Shown piece after piece: positions 1-8,827 of a DNA stretch of 64,000 bases. Within the stretch, counting starts at the first letter, position 1. Each line of letters begins with the position of its first letter. The stretch covers positions 124,001 through 188,000 of the forward strand of contig NZ_JACARO010000015.1 of the NCBI RefSeq assembly GCF_013386585.1, written 5' to 3'. A program made the translations under genes and the position numbers. A model generated the notes under the pieces. The model did not search any database. It saw nothing but the letters and a program-made list of their open reading frames with translations, and had not been told where the DNA came from. This DNA is from Pseudomonas sp. P7548 (GTDB lineage: Bacteria > Pseudomonadota > Gammaproteobacteria > Pseudomonadales > Pseudomonadaceae).

Positions 1-438
1 GTGCCCGTGGCTACGGCCCACATGTGAGTGCTCGGCCTCGCTGGCCGCGACACTCCCGCTGACTTCCAGACGCTGCAGAATCCCGCATTCCGGCCCGCCG
101 CCGCAGCGTTGGCGCAGGTCGAGCAATTGTTCCTGCAACGCCAGCAGCCCATCAATCCGCGCTTTCACGTGGTGGATGTGCTCGTCGATCAACGCATTCA
201 CGCTTTCGCACTGGTCCTGGGGGCTGTCGCGCAGGCCCAGCAGGCTGCGGATTTCTTCCAGGGTCATGTCGAGGCTGCGGCAGTTGCGGATAAAGATCAG
301 CCGTTCGGTGTGCGCCTGGGTGTACACGCGGTAGTTGGCGTCTGTGCGGGCTGGCGGTGGCAGCAGGCCTTCTTTCTCGTAATACCGGATGGTTTCCACC
401 TGACAGTCGGTCAGTTTGGCCAGTTCGCCGATCTTCAT
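1..438 (-). CDS. cadR: CadR, MerR-family heavy-metal-responsive regulator (3' end outside window)
   Basis: A one-component metal sensor that activates the divergent cadA promoter when it binds Cd, Pb or Zn. The visible 146 residues begin with an N-terminal winged helix-turn-helix (MKIGELAKLTDCQVETIRYY), followed by the long dimerisation helix. A Cys-rich metal-binding stretch (RQRCGGGPECG) lies near residues 115-125. The visible C-terminal end becomes His-containing (EHSHVGRSHGH), as in Pseudomonas CadR, which has a His-rich tail. The frame is open to base 1, so the gene continues beyond the window. It is divergent from cadA with the operator between them. Assignment as CadR rather than ZntR or PbrR rests on the His tail and the neighbour. 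Confidence 0.88.
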   Translation of the reverse strand, partial: MKIGELAKLTDCQVETIRYYEKEGLLPPPARTDANYRVYTQAHTERLIFIRNCRSLDMTLEEIRSLLGLRDSPQDQCESVNALIDEHIHHVKARIDGLLALQEQLLDLRQRCGGGPECGILQRLEVSGSVAASEAEHSHVGRSHGH

Positions 439-461
439 CGCAGCAATCTCCAAATGGGTGC

Positions 462-493
462 TTGACCCTATAGTGGCTACAGGGTCTTTACTT
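462..493 (+). promoter_or_regulatory. CadR operator and cadA promoter (MerR-type elongated spacer)
   Basis: A dyad ACCCTATAGTGGCTACAGGGT lies at 465-485, overlapping a TTGACC -35 box at 462-467. A TTACTT -10-like hexamer at 488-493 gives a 20-base spacer. Overlong spacers with a central dyad are the hallmark of MerR-family activation, and the sequence resembles the known Pseudomonas cadA operator. Confidence 0.8.
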
Positions 494-523
494 GGCAACA
501 GGCACCTTTACGGACGCGACAGA

Positions 524-2788
524 ATGAGCGATTCCCTCCACACCCCACACAAGCACGACCACGGTCATGACCATGACCACGATCATGCCCCGAAGAAACT
601 CACGCCTGTGCACAACCATGGCCACGGCGGTTCCTGCTGTTCCGGCACGCCAGCCCCTGCGGTGGTGCAGCTGAGCGAAGCCCCCACCGCCGGCTCGCGC
701 CTGAGCACCTTCCGCATCGAAGCCATGGACTGCCCCACCGAGCAGACGCTGATCCAGAACAAACTGGGCAAGCTGGCCGGCGTGCAGCAACTGGAATTCA
801 ACCTGATCAACCGCATCCTCGGCGTCACCCATGACCTGCCGACTACAGCGCCGATCATCGACGCGATCAAATCCCTCGGCATGCAGGCTGACCCTATCGA
901 GGAAGGCACCCCGGCCGCCGAGCCGCCTGCCAAGAAACACGGGTGGCCGCTGGCGGTGTCTGGCGTCGGCGCGTTAGGCGCCGAAGTGCTGCACTTCACC
1001 AACGCCGCGCCGACATGGGTGATTGCAGTGGTGGCGCTGGTGTCGATCCTCAGCGGCGGTCTCACCACCTACAAAAAGGGCTGGATCGCCCTGAAAAACC
1101 TCAACCTGAACATCAATGCCCTGATGAGCATCGCCGTCACCGGCGCCGTGCTGATTGGCCAGTGGCCGGAAGCGGCCATGGTGATGTTCCTGTTTACCGT
1201 GGCCGAGCTGATCGAAGCCAAGTCCCTGGACCGTGCACGCAACGCCATCAGCGGCTTGATGCAGATGACACCCGAGCAGGCCACAGTTCGGCAGGCGGAC
1301 GGTTCGTGGGCTGAACAGGACGTCAAAAGTATTGAGATTGGCGCGATCGTGAGGGTAAAACCCGGCGAACGCATCGGCCTGGACGGTGAAGTCACCGCTG
1401 GCCAGTCCACCATCGACCAGGCGCCGATCACCGGCGAAAGCCTGCCGATTGAAAAGACCGTGGGCGATAAAGTCTTCGCCGGCACCATCAACCAGGCCGG
1501 CTCCCTGGAATACGAGGTGACGGCTGCGGCCAACAACTCCACCCTGGCGCGCATCATCCACGCCGTGGAGCAGGCCCAAGGCGCAAGGGCGCCGACCCAG
1601 CGCTTTGTCGACAGCTTCTCGAAGGTCTACACCCCGGCCGTGTTCCTGTTTGCCCTGGGCGTGGCAGTGATCCCGCCGCTGTTCATGGCCGGCGCCTGGT
1701 TTGACTGGATCTACCGCGCCCTCGTGCTGCTGGTGGTCGCGTGCCCTTGTGCACTGGTGATTTCCACCCCGGTGACCATCGTCAGCGGTCTTGCGGCAGC
1801 GGCGCGCAAAGGCATTCTGATCAAGGGCGGCGTGTACCTGGAGGGCGGTTACAAGCTTGATTATCTGGCCCTCGACAAGACCGGCACCATCACCCACGGC
1901 AAGCCGGTGCAAACCGACTACTTGCCACTGTTCCCCAACGTCGAGGGCAGCGCGCCGGCCCTGGCCGCCAGTTTGGCCGGGCGGTCCGACCACCCGGTGT
2001 CCCTGGCCATCGCCAACGCGGCTGTGGATAAAAACCTGCCGACGCACGTTGTGGATAACTTTGAAGCCCTGGCCGGGCGGGGTGTGCGCGGCGATATCAA
2101 TGGCCAGACCTACCACCTGGGCAACCATCGCCTGGTGGAAGACCTCGGCCTGTGCTCGCCGGCCCTGGAAGAAAAACTCTTCGCCCTGGAAAAACAAGGC
2201 AAGTCCGTGGTGTTGCTGCTCGACAAGTCCGGCCCGATGGCGCTGTTCGCCGTGGCCGACACCGTCAAAGACAGCAGCCGCGAAGCCATCCAGCAATTGC
2301 ATGAATTGGGCATCAAGACCCTGATGCTCACCGGCGACAACACCCACACTGCCCAGGCAATTGGAGCCCAGGTCGGCATCGATCAGGCCCAGGGCGATCT
2401 GTTGCCCACCGACAAACTGCAAGCCATTGAAACCCTCTACGGCCAAGGCCACCGCGTGGGCATGGTCGGCGACGGCATCAACGACGCGCCGGCCCTGGCC
2501 CGTTCCGAGATCGGCTTTGCCATGGCCGCGGCGGGCACCGACACCGCCATCGAGACCGCCGACGTGGCGTTGATGGACGATGATTTGCGCAAGATTCCGG
2601 CTTTCATTCGGCTCTCGCGGCAAACGTCGAGTATCCTCAAGCAAAACATCGCCCTGGCGCTGGTGATCAAGGCGATCTTCCTGGCGGTCACCTTCCTGGG
2701 CATGGCCACTATGTGGATGGCGGTGTTCGCCGACATGGGCGTGAGCCTGCTGGTGGTGTTCAATGGCCTGCGCCTGTTGCGCAAATAA
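524..2788 (+). CDS. cadA: CadA, P1B-type heavy-metal-exporting ATPase
   Basis: A 754-residue inner-membrane pump that exports Cd2+/Zn2+/Pb2+ at the cost of ATP. The N-terminus is rich in His (repeated DHDH near residues 10-20), then a heavy-metal-associated domain whose motif reads MDCPTE instead of the usual CxxC. Diagnostic motifs are the transmembrane CPC at 407-409, phosphorylation site DKTGT at 451-455, the DHP nucleotide-binding motif and hinge GDGIND at 649-654. I chose the ATG at 524 because it follows the CadR-controlled promoter; the open frame extends further upstream, across the promoter and into cadR. Expression is expected to be CadR-dependent. A LysR gene follows after 16 bases. 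Confidence 0.93.
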   Translation: MSDSLHTPHKHDHGHDHDHDHAPKKLTPVHNHGHGGSCCSGTPAPAVVQLSEAPTAGSRLSTFRIEAMDCPTEQTLIQNKLGKLAGVQQLEFNLINRILGVTHDLPTTAPIIDAIKSLGMQADPIEEGTPAAEPPAKKHGWPLAVSGVGALGAEVLHFTNAAPTWVIAVVALVSILSGGLTTYKKGWIALKNLNLNINALMSIAVTGAVLIGQWPEAAMVMFLFTVAELIEAKSLDRARNAISGLMQMTPEQATVRQADGSWAEQDVKSIEIGAIVRVKPGERIGLDGEVTAGQSTIDQAPITGESLPIEKTVGDKVFAGTINQAGSLEYEVTAAANNSTLARIIHAVEQAQGARAPTQRFVDSFSKVYTPAVFLFALGVAVIPPLFMAGAWFDWIYRALVLLVVACPCALVISTPVTIVSGLAAAARKGILIKGGVYLEGGYKLDYLALDKTGTITHGKPVQTDYLPLFPNVEGSAPALAASLAGRSDHPVSLAIANAAVDKNLPTHVVDNFEALAGRGVRGDINGQTYHLGNHRLVEDLGLCSPALEEKLFALEKQGKSVVLLLDKSGPMALFAVADTVKDSSREAIQQLHELGIKTLMLTGDNTHTAQAIGAQVGIDQAQGDLLPTDKLQAIETLYGQGHRVGMVGDGINDAPALARSEIGFAMAAAGTDTAIETADVALMDDDLRKIPAFIRLSRQTSSILKQNIALALVIKAIFLAVTFLGMATMWMAVFADMGVSLLVVFNGLRLLRK

Positions 2789-2804
2789 ACGATGAGAGGG
2801 TGGT

Positions 2805-3644
2805 GTGCTGAGTGCCGAGCTGAAGGCTTTTTTCATGGTCGCGCGCCTGGGCAGCATCACCCAGGCGGCGAAAAAACTCGGCTTGAGCCAGCCCACGGTC
2901 ACCACCCAGATCCGCAACCTGGAAAGCCAATACGGCGTTGAGCTGTTCTACCGTGGCGGGCGCCGCCTCACCGTCAGTGACGACGGTGCGCGGCTGCTGC
3001 CGATGGTCAAGACGTTGTTGCAGCAGGAAGCGGATATCGAGTTTTTCCTGCGCAACACCGGCCAGGTGCAGGGCGCATTGAGGATTGCCGCGACGGCGCC
3101 GTATTACATCCTCGACCTGGTCAAAGCCTTCCGCGAACGCCTGCCCCACGTGGAGGTATCGGTGGAGATCGGCAACTCACAGCAGGTCCTCGAAGCACTG
3201 GACGATTACCGCGTCGACGTCGCCGCCTCCTCACAATTGCTCGAAGACCCGCGTCTGATCCGCCGCGTGCTCGGCACCGACCCGCTGGTGCTGGCGGTGC
3301 ATCGCAACCACCCGCTGGCCAAGCTCGACCATGTGCCGCTCAGTGCGTTGGCCGGGCACACCTTGTTGATGCGCGAGGCCGGCTCCACCACGCGACGACT
3401 GACCGAAGAAATGTTGCAGGGCGCCGGTGTGAGTTATGGGCCGCTGCTGGAGATCGGCAGCCGCGAGTCGATCCGCGAGGCGGTGCTGCGCAATATCGGC
3501 ATCAGCATCATTGCACGCCAGGAAGTGCCCCATGACCCGCAGTTGCGGGTGCTGACCATCGAGCATGCGCCGCAGATTCCGGAGTATCTGTACTGCCTCA
3601 AGGAGCGCAAAGGCGCACGGTTGCCGGCGATGACGTCCGCCTAG
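2805..3644 (+). CDS. LysR-family transcriptional regulator next to the aminophosphonate locus
   Basis: A 279-residue LysR regulator with a GTG start preceded by a GAGAGGG ribosome-binding site. The N-terminal helix-turn-helix (SITQAAKKLGLSQPTVTTQI, residues about 16-35) and the C-terminal periplasmic-binding-like effector domain are intact. It lies 16 bases behind cadA and 107 bases before an ABC transporter on the same strand. Its effector is not evident. By position I infer control of the 2-aminoethylphosphonate-type transporter rather than of cadA, which already has CadR. LysR proteins are often divergent from their targets; this one is co-directional, so the target is uncertain. Confidence 0.85.
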   Translation: MLSAELKAFFMVARLGSITQAAKKLGLSQPTVTTQIRNLESQYGVELFYRGGRRLTVSDDGARLLPMVKTLLQQEADIEFFLRNTGQVQGALRIAATAPYYILDLVKAFRERLPHVEVSVEIGNSQQVLEALDDYRVDVAASSQLLEDPRLIRRVLGTDPLVLAVHRNHPLAKLDHVPLSALAGHTLLMREAGSTTRRLTEEMLQGAGVSYGPLLEIGSRESIREAVLRNIGISIIARQEVPHDPQLRVLTIEHAPQIPEYLYCLKERKGARLPAMTSA

Positions 3645-3751
3645 ACAACCCAAATCTACCAATACCACTATCGCCCCATTTTGCCTTCCTGCCACATCAG
3701 GGACGCATTGCCCTCCTAGCATGGCCTTCATCCGTTTGATGAGGTGCCACC

Positions 3752-4816
3752 ATGAACACAGCCCTGACTAACCCCGGCGCGCCGATGACGGTGCGCGGTA
3801 TCCAGAAGCGTTTCGGCGCCTTCACCGCCCTGGACAACGTTTCTCTGGACGTCGCTGCGGGCGAACTGGTGTGCCTACTGGGCCCGTCCGGCTGTGGCAA
3901 GACCACCTTGCTGCGCTGCATTGCCGGCCTGGAGCGCCAGGACAGCGGTGAGCTGCGCCTGGGCAACCGCGACGTGTCCCTGCTGCCGCCCCAGGCGCGG
4001 GACTACGGCATTCTGTTCCAGTCTTACGCGCTGTTTCCCAACCTCACCGTCGAAGCGAATATCGGCTACGGCCTCACTGGCAGCGGCCGCGATGAAGTGC
4101 GCAAGCGCGTCGGGCAGATGCTGGAGCTGGTCGGCCTGGTCGGCAGTGAAAAGAAATACCCCGGCCAACTCTCTGGCGGCCAGCAGCAACGCGTGGCCCT
4201 GGCCCGTGCGTTGGCGCCGGCCCCTTCGTTGTTGTTGCTGGATGAACCGATGTCGGCCCTCGACGCCCGCGTCCGCGAGCATTTGTGCACCGAATTGCGC
4301 CAACTGCAGCGCCGCCTGGGCATCACCACGTTGATGGTCACCCACAACCAGGACGAGGCCATGCTGATGGCCGACCGCATTGCCGTGATGAACAACGGCA
4401 AGGTCGAGCAGTACGCCACTCCCCAGGAAATCTACGACCGCCCGGCCACGCCGTTCGTGGCGGAGTTTGTGGGCCAGGGCAACTGGCTGCCGTTCAGCCG
4501 CAACAGTGCCAGCCACGCCCAGGTGGGTGGGATGAACATGCGCTTGGCCGACGACGCCGGCGTGGCCAAGTCCGGCCGCCTGTTCTGCCGCCCGGAAGCG
4601 ATCAGCGTCAACCCGCCGGTGCATGAAGAGAACCTGTTCCCGGCCAAGGTCCGCGAGATCACCTTCCTCGGCAATCGTTGCCGCATGAGCTTTGAGCTGG
4701 AGCAGTTGCCCGGCCACCCATTGCTGGCCGAGTTGGCGCCGGAAGCCATGCCGCGCCTGGGTGCGCAGGATATCTGGGTGGCCTTGCCGCCACGCAGCCT
4801 GCAGGTGTTTGCCTGA
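3752..4816 (+). CDS. ABC transporter ATP-binding protein, putative 2-aminoethylphosphonate uptake
   Basis: A 354-residue ATPase of an importer. Walker A is GPSGCGKT (about residues 48-55), the signature is LSGGQQQR, and Walker B is LLLLDEPMSALD. The C-terminal third has the TOBE-like regulatory fold found in polyamine, iron and phosphonate importers. It starts an operon with a fused permease (1-base gap) and a periplasmic binding protein. The arrangement matches the putative 2-aminoethylphosphonate transporters annotated in Pseudomonas (PhnT-like; possibly the system called AepXVW). Sequence alone would also fit a ferric-iron importer; the downstream aminophosphonate enzymes tip the balance. 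Confidence 0.82.
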   Translation: MNTALTNPGAPMTVRGIQKRFGAFTALDNVSLDVAAGELVCLLGPSGCGKTTLLRCIAGLERQDSGELRLGNRDVSLLPPQARDYGILFQSYALFPNLTVEANIGYGLTGSGRDEVRKRVGQMLELVGLVGSEKKYPGQLSGGQQQRVALARALAPAPSLLLLDEPMSALDARVREHLCTELRQLQRRLGITTLMVTHNQDEAMLMADRIAVMNNGKVEQYATPQEIYDRPATPFVAEFVGQGNWLPFSRNSASHAQVGGMNMRLADDAGVAKSGRLFCRPEAISVNPPVHEENLFPAKVREITFLGNRCRMSFELEQLPGHPLLAELAPEAMPRLGAQDIWVALPPRSLQVFA

Positions 4817-4817
4817 G

Positions 4818-6524
4818 ATGGCCACTGTCATGACGCAGCCACGACAGGTGACCCGTGCCGAAACCGGCGACCGTATTTTCGTGGTCGGCGGCAAACTGCT
4901 GTGGCTGGTGCTGCTGGGCATCGCCGTGTTGCTGCCCTTGCTGGCGATCTTCTGGCGCGGTTTCAGCAGCCAAGCCGGGCAGGGCGGTGGCTTGGTGGCG
5001 GCGCGGGAACTGGTGACCAGCGACAACTTCCACTGGCTGCTGGGCAATAGCCTGAAAGTCTCCCTCAGCGTGGCGGCGATTGTCGTACCGCTGGCCTACC
5101 TGTTTGCCTACGCCCTGCAACGCACGCTGATTCCCGGCAAGGCGATCTGGCGTGGCATGTCGCTGCTACCACTGATGGCCCCGTCGATGTTGCCAGGCAT
5201 TGCGCTGGTCTACCTGTTCGGTAACCAGGGCATGCTGCGTGGCTTGCTCTCGGACAATATCTACGGCTTCTGGGGCATTGTTCTCGGCGAAGTGATCTAC
5301 ACCTTCCCACACGCCTTGATGATCCTGCTGTCGGCGCTGTCTTTGGCGGATGCGCGCCTGTTCGACGCTGCCTCCAGCATGGGCGCCAGTCCGGCGCGGG
5401 CGTTTCGCAGCATCACTTGGCCGGCGACGCGCCAGGCGGTGTTCGCTGCGTTCTGCCTGGTGTTCACCCTGACCATCACCGATTTTGGCGTGCCCGTTGT
5501 CGTCGGCGGGGATTATCAAGTGCTGGCGCTGGAAGCCTACAAGGCGGTGGTCGGCCAGCAACAGTTCGGGCGTGGTGCGCTGATCGGCATGGTGTTGCTG
5601 TTGCCGGCGCTGTTCAGCTTTGGGGTGGACGCCTGGCTGCGCCGCCGTCATGGCGACTCGATGAGCGGCCGTGCCCAGGTGTTCCAGCCGGCGCCCTCGC
5701 GGCTGCGCGACGGTTGCTACCTGGCCATCGTGTTGCTGATTTGCGCGGTGTTGCTGCTGGTGTTCGGCATGGCGGTGTATTCCTCGCTGGTGAAGTTCTG
5801 GCCGTACAACCTGTCGCTGTCCCTCAACCACTACCAGTTCGAAGACACCGCGGGCGGCGGTTGGCTGGCCTATCGCAACAGCTTGACCCTGGCGCTGTGC
5901 ACGGCGTTGATCGGCAGCGTGCTGATCTTCACCGGTGCTTACCTGATGGAAAAGACCAAGGGCCAGAAAGGCCTCAACCTGGCGCTGCGCATGCTCAGCT
6001 TCGTACCGATGGCTGTGCCGGGCCTGGTGCTGGGCCTGGGCTACGTGTTCTTTTTCAACCTCAATGGCAACCCGCTGCATGTGTTCTACGGGACCATGAC
6101 GCTGTTGGTGGTGTGCACCATTGCGCACTATTTGACCACTGCACAGATGACCGCCACCACGGCCTTGCGACAGCTGGACGCCGAGTTCGAAGCCGCCGCG
6201 CTGTCCCTCAAGGCGCCGCTGTACCGCCACTACCTGCGCGTGACCGTGCCGATCTGCCTGCCGGCGTTGCTGGACATCGTGCGCTACCTGTTTGTATCGG
6301 CCATGACCACTGTGTCGGCCGCGATCTTCCTCTACAGCCCCGACACCATCCTCGCCGCTGTCGCCGTGTTGAACATGGACGATGCCGGCAACGTGGGCGG
6401 TGCGGCGGCCATGTCGACCCTGATCCTGTTCACTTCAGCCGGCGTCTCGCTGCTGCTGGCGTGGGCTTCACGTGGCGCACTGCGTCGCTCCCAAGCCTGG
6501 CGCCAGACCGCGCCCGGCCAATAA
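4818..6524 (+). CDS. ABC transporter permease with two fused permease domains, putative 2-aminoethylphosphonate uptake
   Basis: A 568-residue membrane protein that forms the whole transmembrane channel because two binding-protein-dependent permease domains are fused. Both halves carry the EAA-loop type signature: one around DAASSMGASPARAF and the second around EAAALSLKAPLYRHY. About twelve hydrophobic segments are visible. The ATG at 4818 comes one base after the ATPase stop; another in-frame ATG lies four codons later. Fused permeases of this size are typical of the iron/thiamine/2-aminoethylphosphonate transporter group. It works with the ATPase before it and the binding protein after it. 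Confidence 0.83.
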   Translation: MATVMTQPRQVTRAETGDRIFVVGGKLLWLVLLGIAVLLPLLAIFWRGFSSQAGQGGGLVAARELVTSDNFHWLLGNSLKVSLSVAAIVVPLAYLFAYALQRTLIPGKAIWRGMSLLPLMAPSMLPGIALVYLFGNQGMLRGLLSDNIYGFWGIVLGEVIYTFPHALMILLSALSLADARLFDAASSMGASPARAFRSITWPATRQAVFAAFCLVFTLTITDFGVPVVVGGDYQVLALEAYKAVVGQQQFGRGALIGMVLLLPALFSFGVDAWLRRRHGDSMSGRAQVFQPAPSRLRDGCYLAIVLLICAVLLLVFGMAVYSSLVKFWPYNLSLSLNHYQFEDTAGGGWLAYRNSLTLALCTALIGSVLIFTGAYLMEKTKGQKGLNLALRMLSFVPMAVPGLVLGLGYVFFFNLNGNPLHVFYGTMTLLVVCTIAHYLTTAQMTATTALRQLDAEFEAAALSLKAPLYRHYLRVTVPICLPALLDIVRYLFVSAMTTVSAAIFLYSPDTILAAVAVLNMDDAGNVGGAAAMSTLILFTSAGVSLLLAWASRGALRRSQAWRQTAPGQ

Positions 6525-6543
6525 TCCCGATAGGAGGTGTTGC

Positions 6544-7566
6544 ATGTTCAAGCCCCTGGCGCTGGTCGCTGCCGTACTCACTGCATTCAGCCTGAATGCC
6601 TTCGCCAAGACCGAGCTCACCGTGTACACGGCCCTCGAAGCCGAGCAGTTGAAGACCTACAAGCAGGCGTTCGAAAAGGCCAACCCTGACGTCGAGATCA
6701 AGTGGGTACGTGACTCCACCGGCATCATCACTGCCAAGCTGCTGGCCGAGAAAGACCGTCCGCAAGCCGACGTGGTGTGGGGCCTGGCCGCGTCGAGCCT
6801 GGCGATCCTCGACCAGCAGGGCATGCTGGACAACTACGCGCCAAAAGATCTGGACAAGATCGGCAAACACTACCGCGACCCGGCCAACCCACCGGCCTGG
6901 GTGGGCATGGACGTCTGGGCGGCAACCATCTGCTTCAACACTGTAGAAGCCGAGAAACAGGGCCTGACCAAGCCGGTGAGCTGGCAGGACCTGACCAAGC
7001 CTGAGTACAAGGGCAAGATCGTGATGCCGAACCCTGCGTCTTCCGGCACCGGTTTCCTGGACGTCAGCGCCTGGTTGCAGACCTTCGGCGAGAAGCAGGG
7101 CTGGCAGTACATGGACGACCTGCACCAGAACATCGGCCAATACGTTCATTCCGGTTCCAAGCCGTGCAAGCTAGCGGCTTCGGGTGAGTTCCCGATCGGA
7201 ATCTCCTTCGAATACCCGGCCGTGCAGCTCAAACGCCAGGGTGCGCCGCTGGACATCATCCTGCCGAAAGAAGGCCTGGGCTGGGACATTGAAGCCACCG
7301 CCGTGATCAAGGGCACCGCCCATGCGGACGCCGCCAAAAAGCTCGCGGACTTCTCTGCCAGCAGCGCGGCCATGGACCTGTACAAAGACAACTTCGCCGT
7401 GCTCGCCCAACCGGGCATTGCCAAGCCGCAGACCGAATTACCGGCTGACTACGAGCAGCGTTTGATCAAGAACGACTTTGCCTGGGCGTCGAAGAACCGC
7501 GACAGCATCCTGACTGAGTGGCGCAAGCGCTATGACGGCAAGTCGGAGAAGGTGGCCGGTCAGTAA
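6544..7566 (+). CDS. Periplasmic substrate-binding protein, putative 2-aminoethylphosphonate uptake
   Basis: A 340-residue periplasmic protein. It has an N-terminal signal peptide (hydrophobic ALVAAVLTAFSLNAFA ending at about residue 20) and then a type II binding-protein fold starting ELTVYTALEAEQL. The start ATG has a strong TAGGAGGTG ribosome-binding site at 6530-6538. The family groups with ferric-iron and 2-aminoethylphosphonate binding proteins; the tyrosine cluster that marks iron binders cannot be judged here. It closes the transporter operon. A REP inverted repeat follows before the catabolic genes, which may act as a transcript end or stabiliser. Confidence 0.83.
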   Translation: MFKPLALVAAVLTAFSLNAFAKTELTVYTALEAEQLKTYKQAFEKANPDVEIKWVRDSTGIITAKLLAEKDRPQADVVWGLAASSLAILDQQGMLDNYAPKDLDKIGKHYRDPANPPAWVGMDVWAATICFNTVEAEKQGLTKPVSWQDLTKPEYKGKIVMPNPASSGTGFLDVSAWLQTFGEKQGWQYMDDLHQNIGQYVHSGSKPCKLAASGEFPIGISFEYPAVQLKRQGAPLDIILPKEGLGWDIEATAVIKGTAHADAAKKLADFSASSAAMDLYKDNFAVLAQPGIAKPQTELPADYEQRLIKNDFAWASKNRDSILTEWRKRYDGKSEKVAGQ

Positions 7567-7591
7567 GGTTTTTCGTTAGGGCTGATGGCCT

Positions 7592-7666
7592 CTTCGCAGG
7601 CAAGCCAGCTCCCACATTTGAATGTGTTCACAAATCAAAAATGTGGGAGCTGGCTTGCCTGCGAAG
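7592..7666. repeat. REP/REPIN inverted repeat, type A
   Basis: Two inverted copies of an element ending CGCAGGCAAGCCAGCTCCCA flank about 25 bases of spacer. The element lies inside the apparent phosphonate operon, between the binding protein and the FAD oxidoreductase. It could end the transporter message or stabilise its 3' end. Confidence 0.9.
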
Positions 7667-7693
7667 GCGGCTTCAAATTCAGGACATCTCTCC

Positions 7694-8827
7694 ATGACAC
7701 ACCACACGGATCTGCTGATCGTGGGCGCCGGCATCCTCGGCCTGTCCCACGCCTACGCCGCCGCCAAGCGCGGCCTCAAGGTCAAGGTTTTCGAACGCAG
7801 CGCCACGCCACTGGGCGCCTCGGTGCGCAACTTCGGCCAAGCCCTGGTCACCGGCCAGCCGCCCGGCCCGATGCTCGACCTGGCGCGGCAAAGCCGCGAC
7901 ATCTGGGGCCATTGGGCTCAAGTCGCCGGCCTGCAACTCAAACGCAACGGCGCGTACCTGTTCGCCCGCACCGAAGCCGAAGAACACCTGCTGGAAGCCT
8001 TCTGCGCCGGCCGCGCGCGGGAACACGGCTACAACGTCGAGCTGCTGCAAGGCTCGGTCATGAAGGACCTGTACGGCGGCCAGTTTCGCCATCAGCGCGC
8101 CGCACTGCATGGCAAGGACGACCAGCAGCTGTATTCGCGCGAAGCGATCCCGGCGCTGATCAACTACCTGGCGCAGGAACTGAACGTGGAGTTCTACTTC
8201 TCCACCCTGGTGCGCGACGTCGAGCCGGGCAAGTTGCACAGTACGGCGGGCAGCTTTCGCGGTGAGCAGATCATCGTGTGTTCCGGCCATGACTACCAAA
8301 CCCTGCTGGCCGAGGCGCTGGCCGAGCTCAACCCGAGTATCTGCCGCCTGCAAATGCTGCGTGCCCGGCCAACGGTGAACCTGAACCTGCAACACGCTTT
8401 GCTCACGGGCTTGAGTTGCGTGCACTACGGCGCCTTTGCCGATCTGCCGGAAGCGGCGCCGGTGCAGGCGCAGATCCTGCGTGACGAACCGCATTTGCAC
8501 GAGCACGGGATTCACCTGCTGATCAGCCCGACGCCCCATGGCGAACTGATCATCGGCGACTCCCACGATTACGGCAGCGATGCCTCGCCGTTCAACGCCG
8601 AGCAAGTGGACGACTGGATGATCGAGCTGGCCGAGCAAACCCTGGGGTGCAAGATCCAGGTGGTGGAGCGTTGGCAGGGCGTGTACGGCTCGCGCGGGCC
8701 GGGACCGTTTTCATTCGTGCGTGCGGCGCCGGGGGTGAGTGCGGCGTTGATGCACACCGGCGTGGGCATGAGCGTGGGGCCGGCGATGGCCGAGCGAAAT
8801 ATCACAGCATTGTGGGGAGCGGCGTGA
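7694..8827 (+). CDS. FAD-dependent oxidoreductase of the phosphonate-associated TIGR03364 type
   Basis: A 377-residue flavoprotein of the DAO (glycine/D-amino-acid oxidase) superfamily. An N-terminal dinucleotide-binding motif VGAGILGL is followed by the family glutamate at the end of the second strand (VFERS). A subgroup of these enzymes (TIGR03364, from memory) is found beside phosphonate genes and proposed to oxidatively deaminate or demethylate aminophosphonates. The ATG at 7694 is in the frame's only plausible position after the REP element. The stop overlaps the next ATG (TGATG), indicating translational coupling to the PhnZ-like oxygenase. The substrate is inferred from neighbours, not visible in the sequence. 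Confidence 0.78.
   Translation: MTHHTDLLIVGAGILGLSHAYAAAKRGLKVKVFERSATPLGASVRNFGQALVTGQPPGPMLDLARQSRDIWGHWAQVAGLQLKRNGAYLFARTEAEEHLLEAFCAGRAREHGYNVELLQGSVMKDLYGGQFRHQRAALHGKDDQQLYSREAIPALINYLAQELNVEFYFSTLVRDVEPGKLHSTAGSFRGEQIIVCSGHDYQTLLAEALAELNPSICRLQMLRARPTVNLNLQHALLTGLSCVHYGAFADLPEAAPVQAQILRDEPHLHEHGIHLLISPTPHGELIIGDSHDYGSDASPFNAEQVDDWMIELAEQTLGCKIQVVERWQGVYGSRGPGPFSFVRAAPGVSAALMHTGVGMSVGPAMAERNITALWGAA

Noticed and set aside
974..2917. Long open frame antisense to cadA, and many similar long antisense frames (for example opposite ilvD at 20853-22478 and opposite the aspartate transcarbamoylase genes)
   Set aside because: High-GC codon bias keeps antisense frames open. The translated products are rich in Ala, Arg, His and Gly, show no family motifs, and overlap well-supported genes along their length.
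3752..7566. Ferric-iron importer (AfuABC-like) as the identity of the ABC transporter
   Set aside because: The protein families are close, but two aminophosphonate-type enzymes follow directly, and no iron-linked gene or Fur-like site is seen upstream. Kept only as an alternative.
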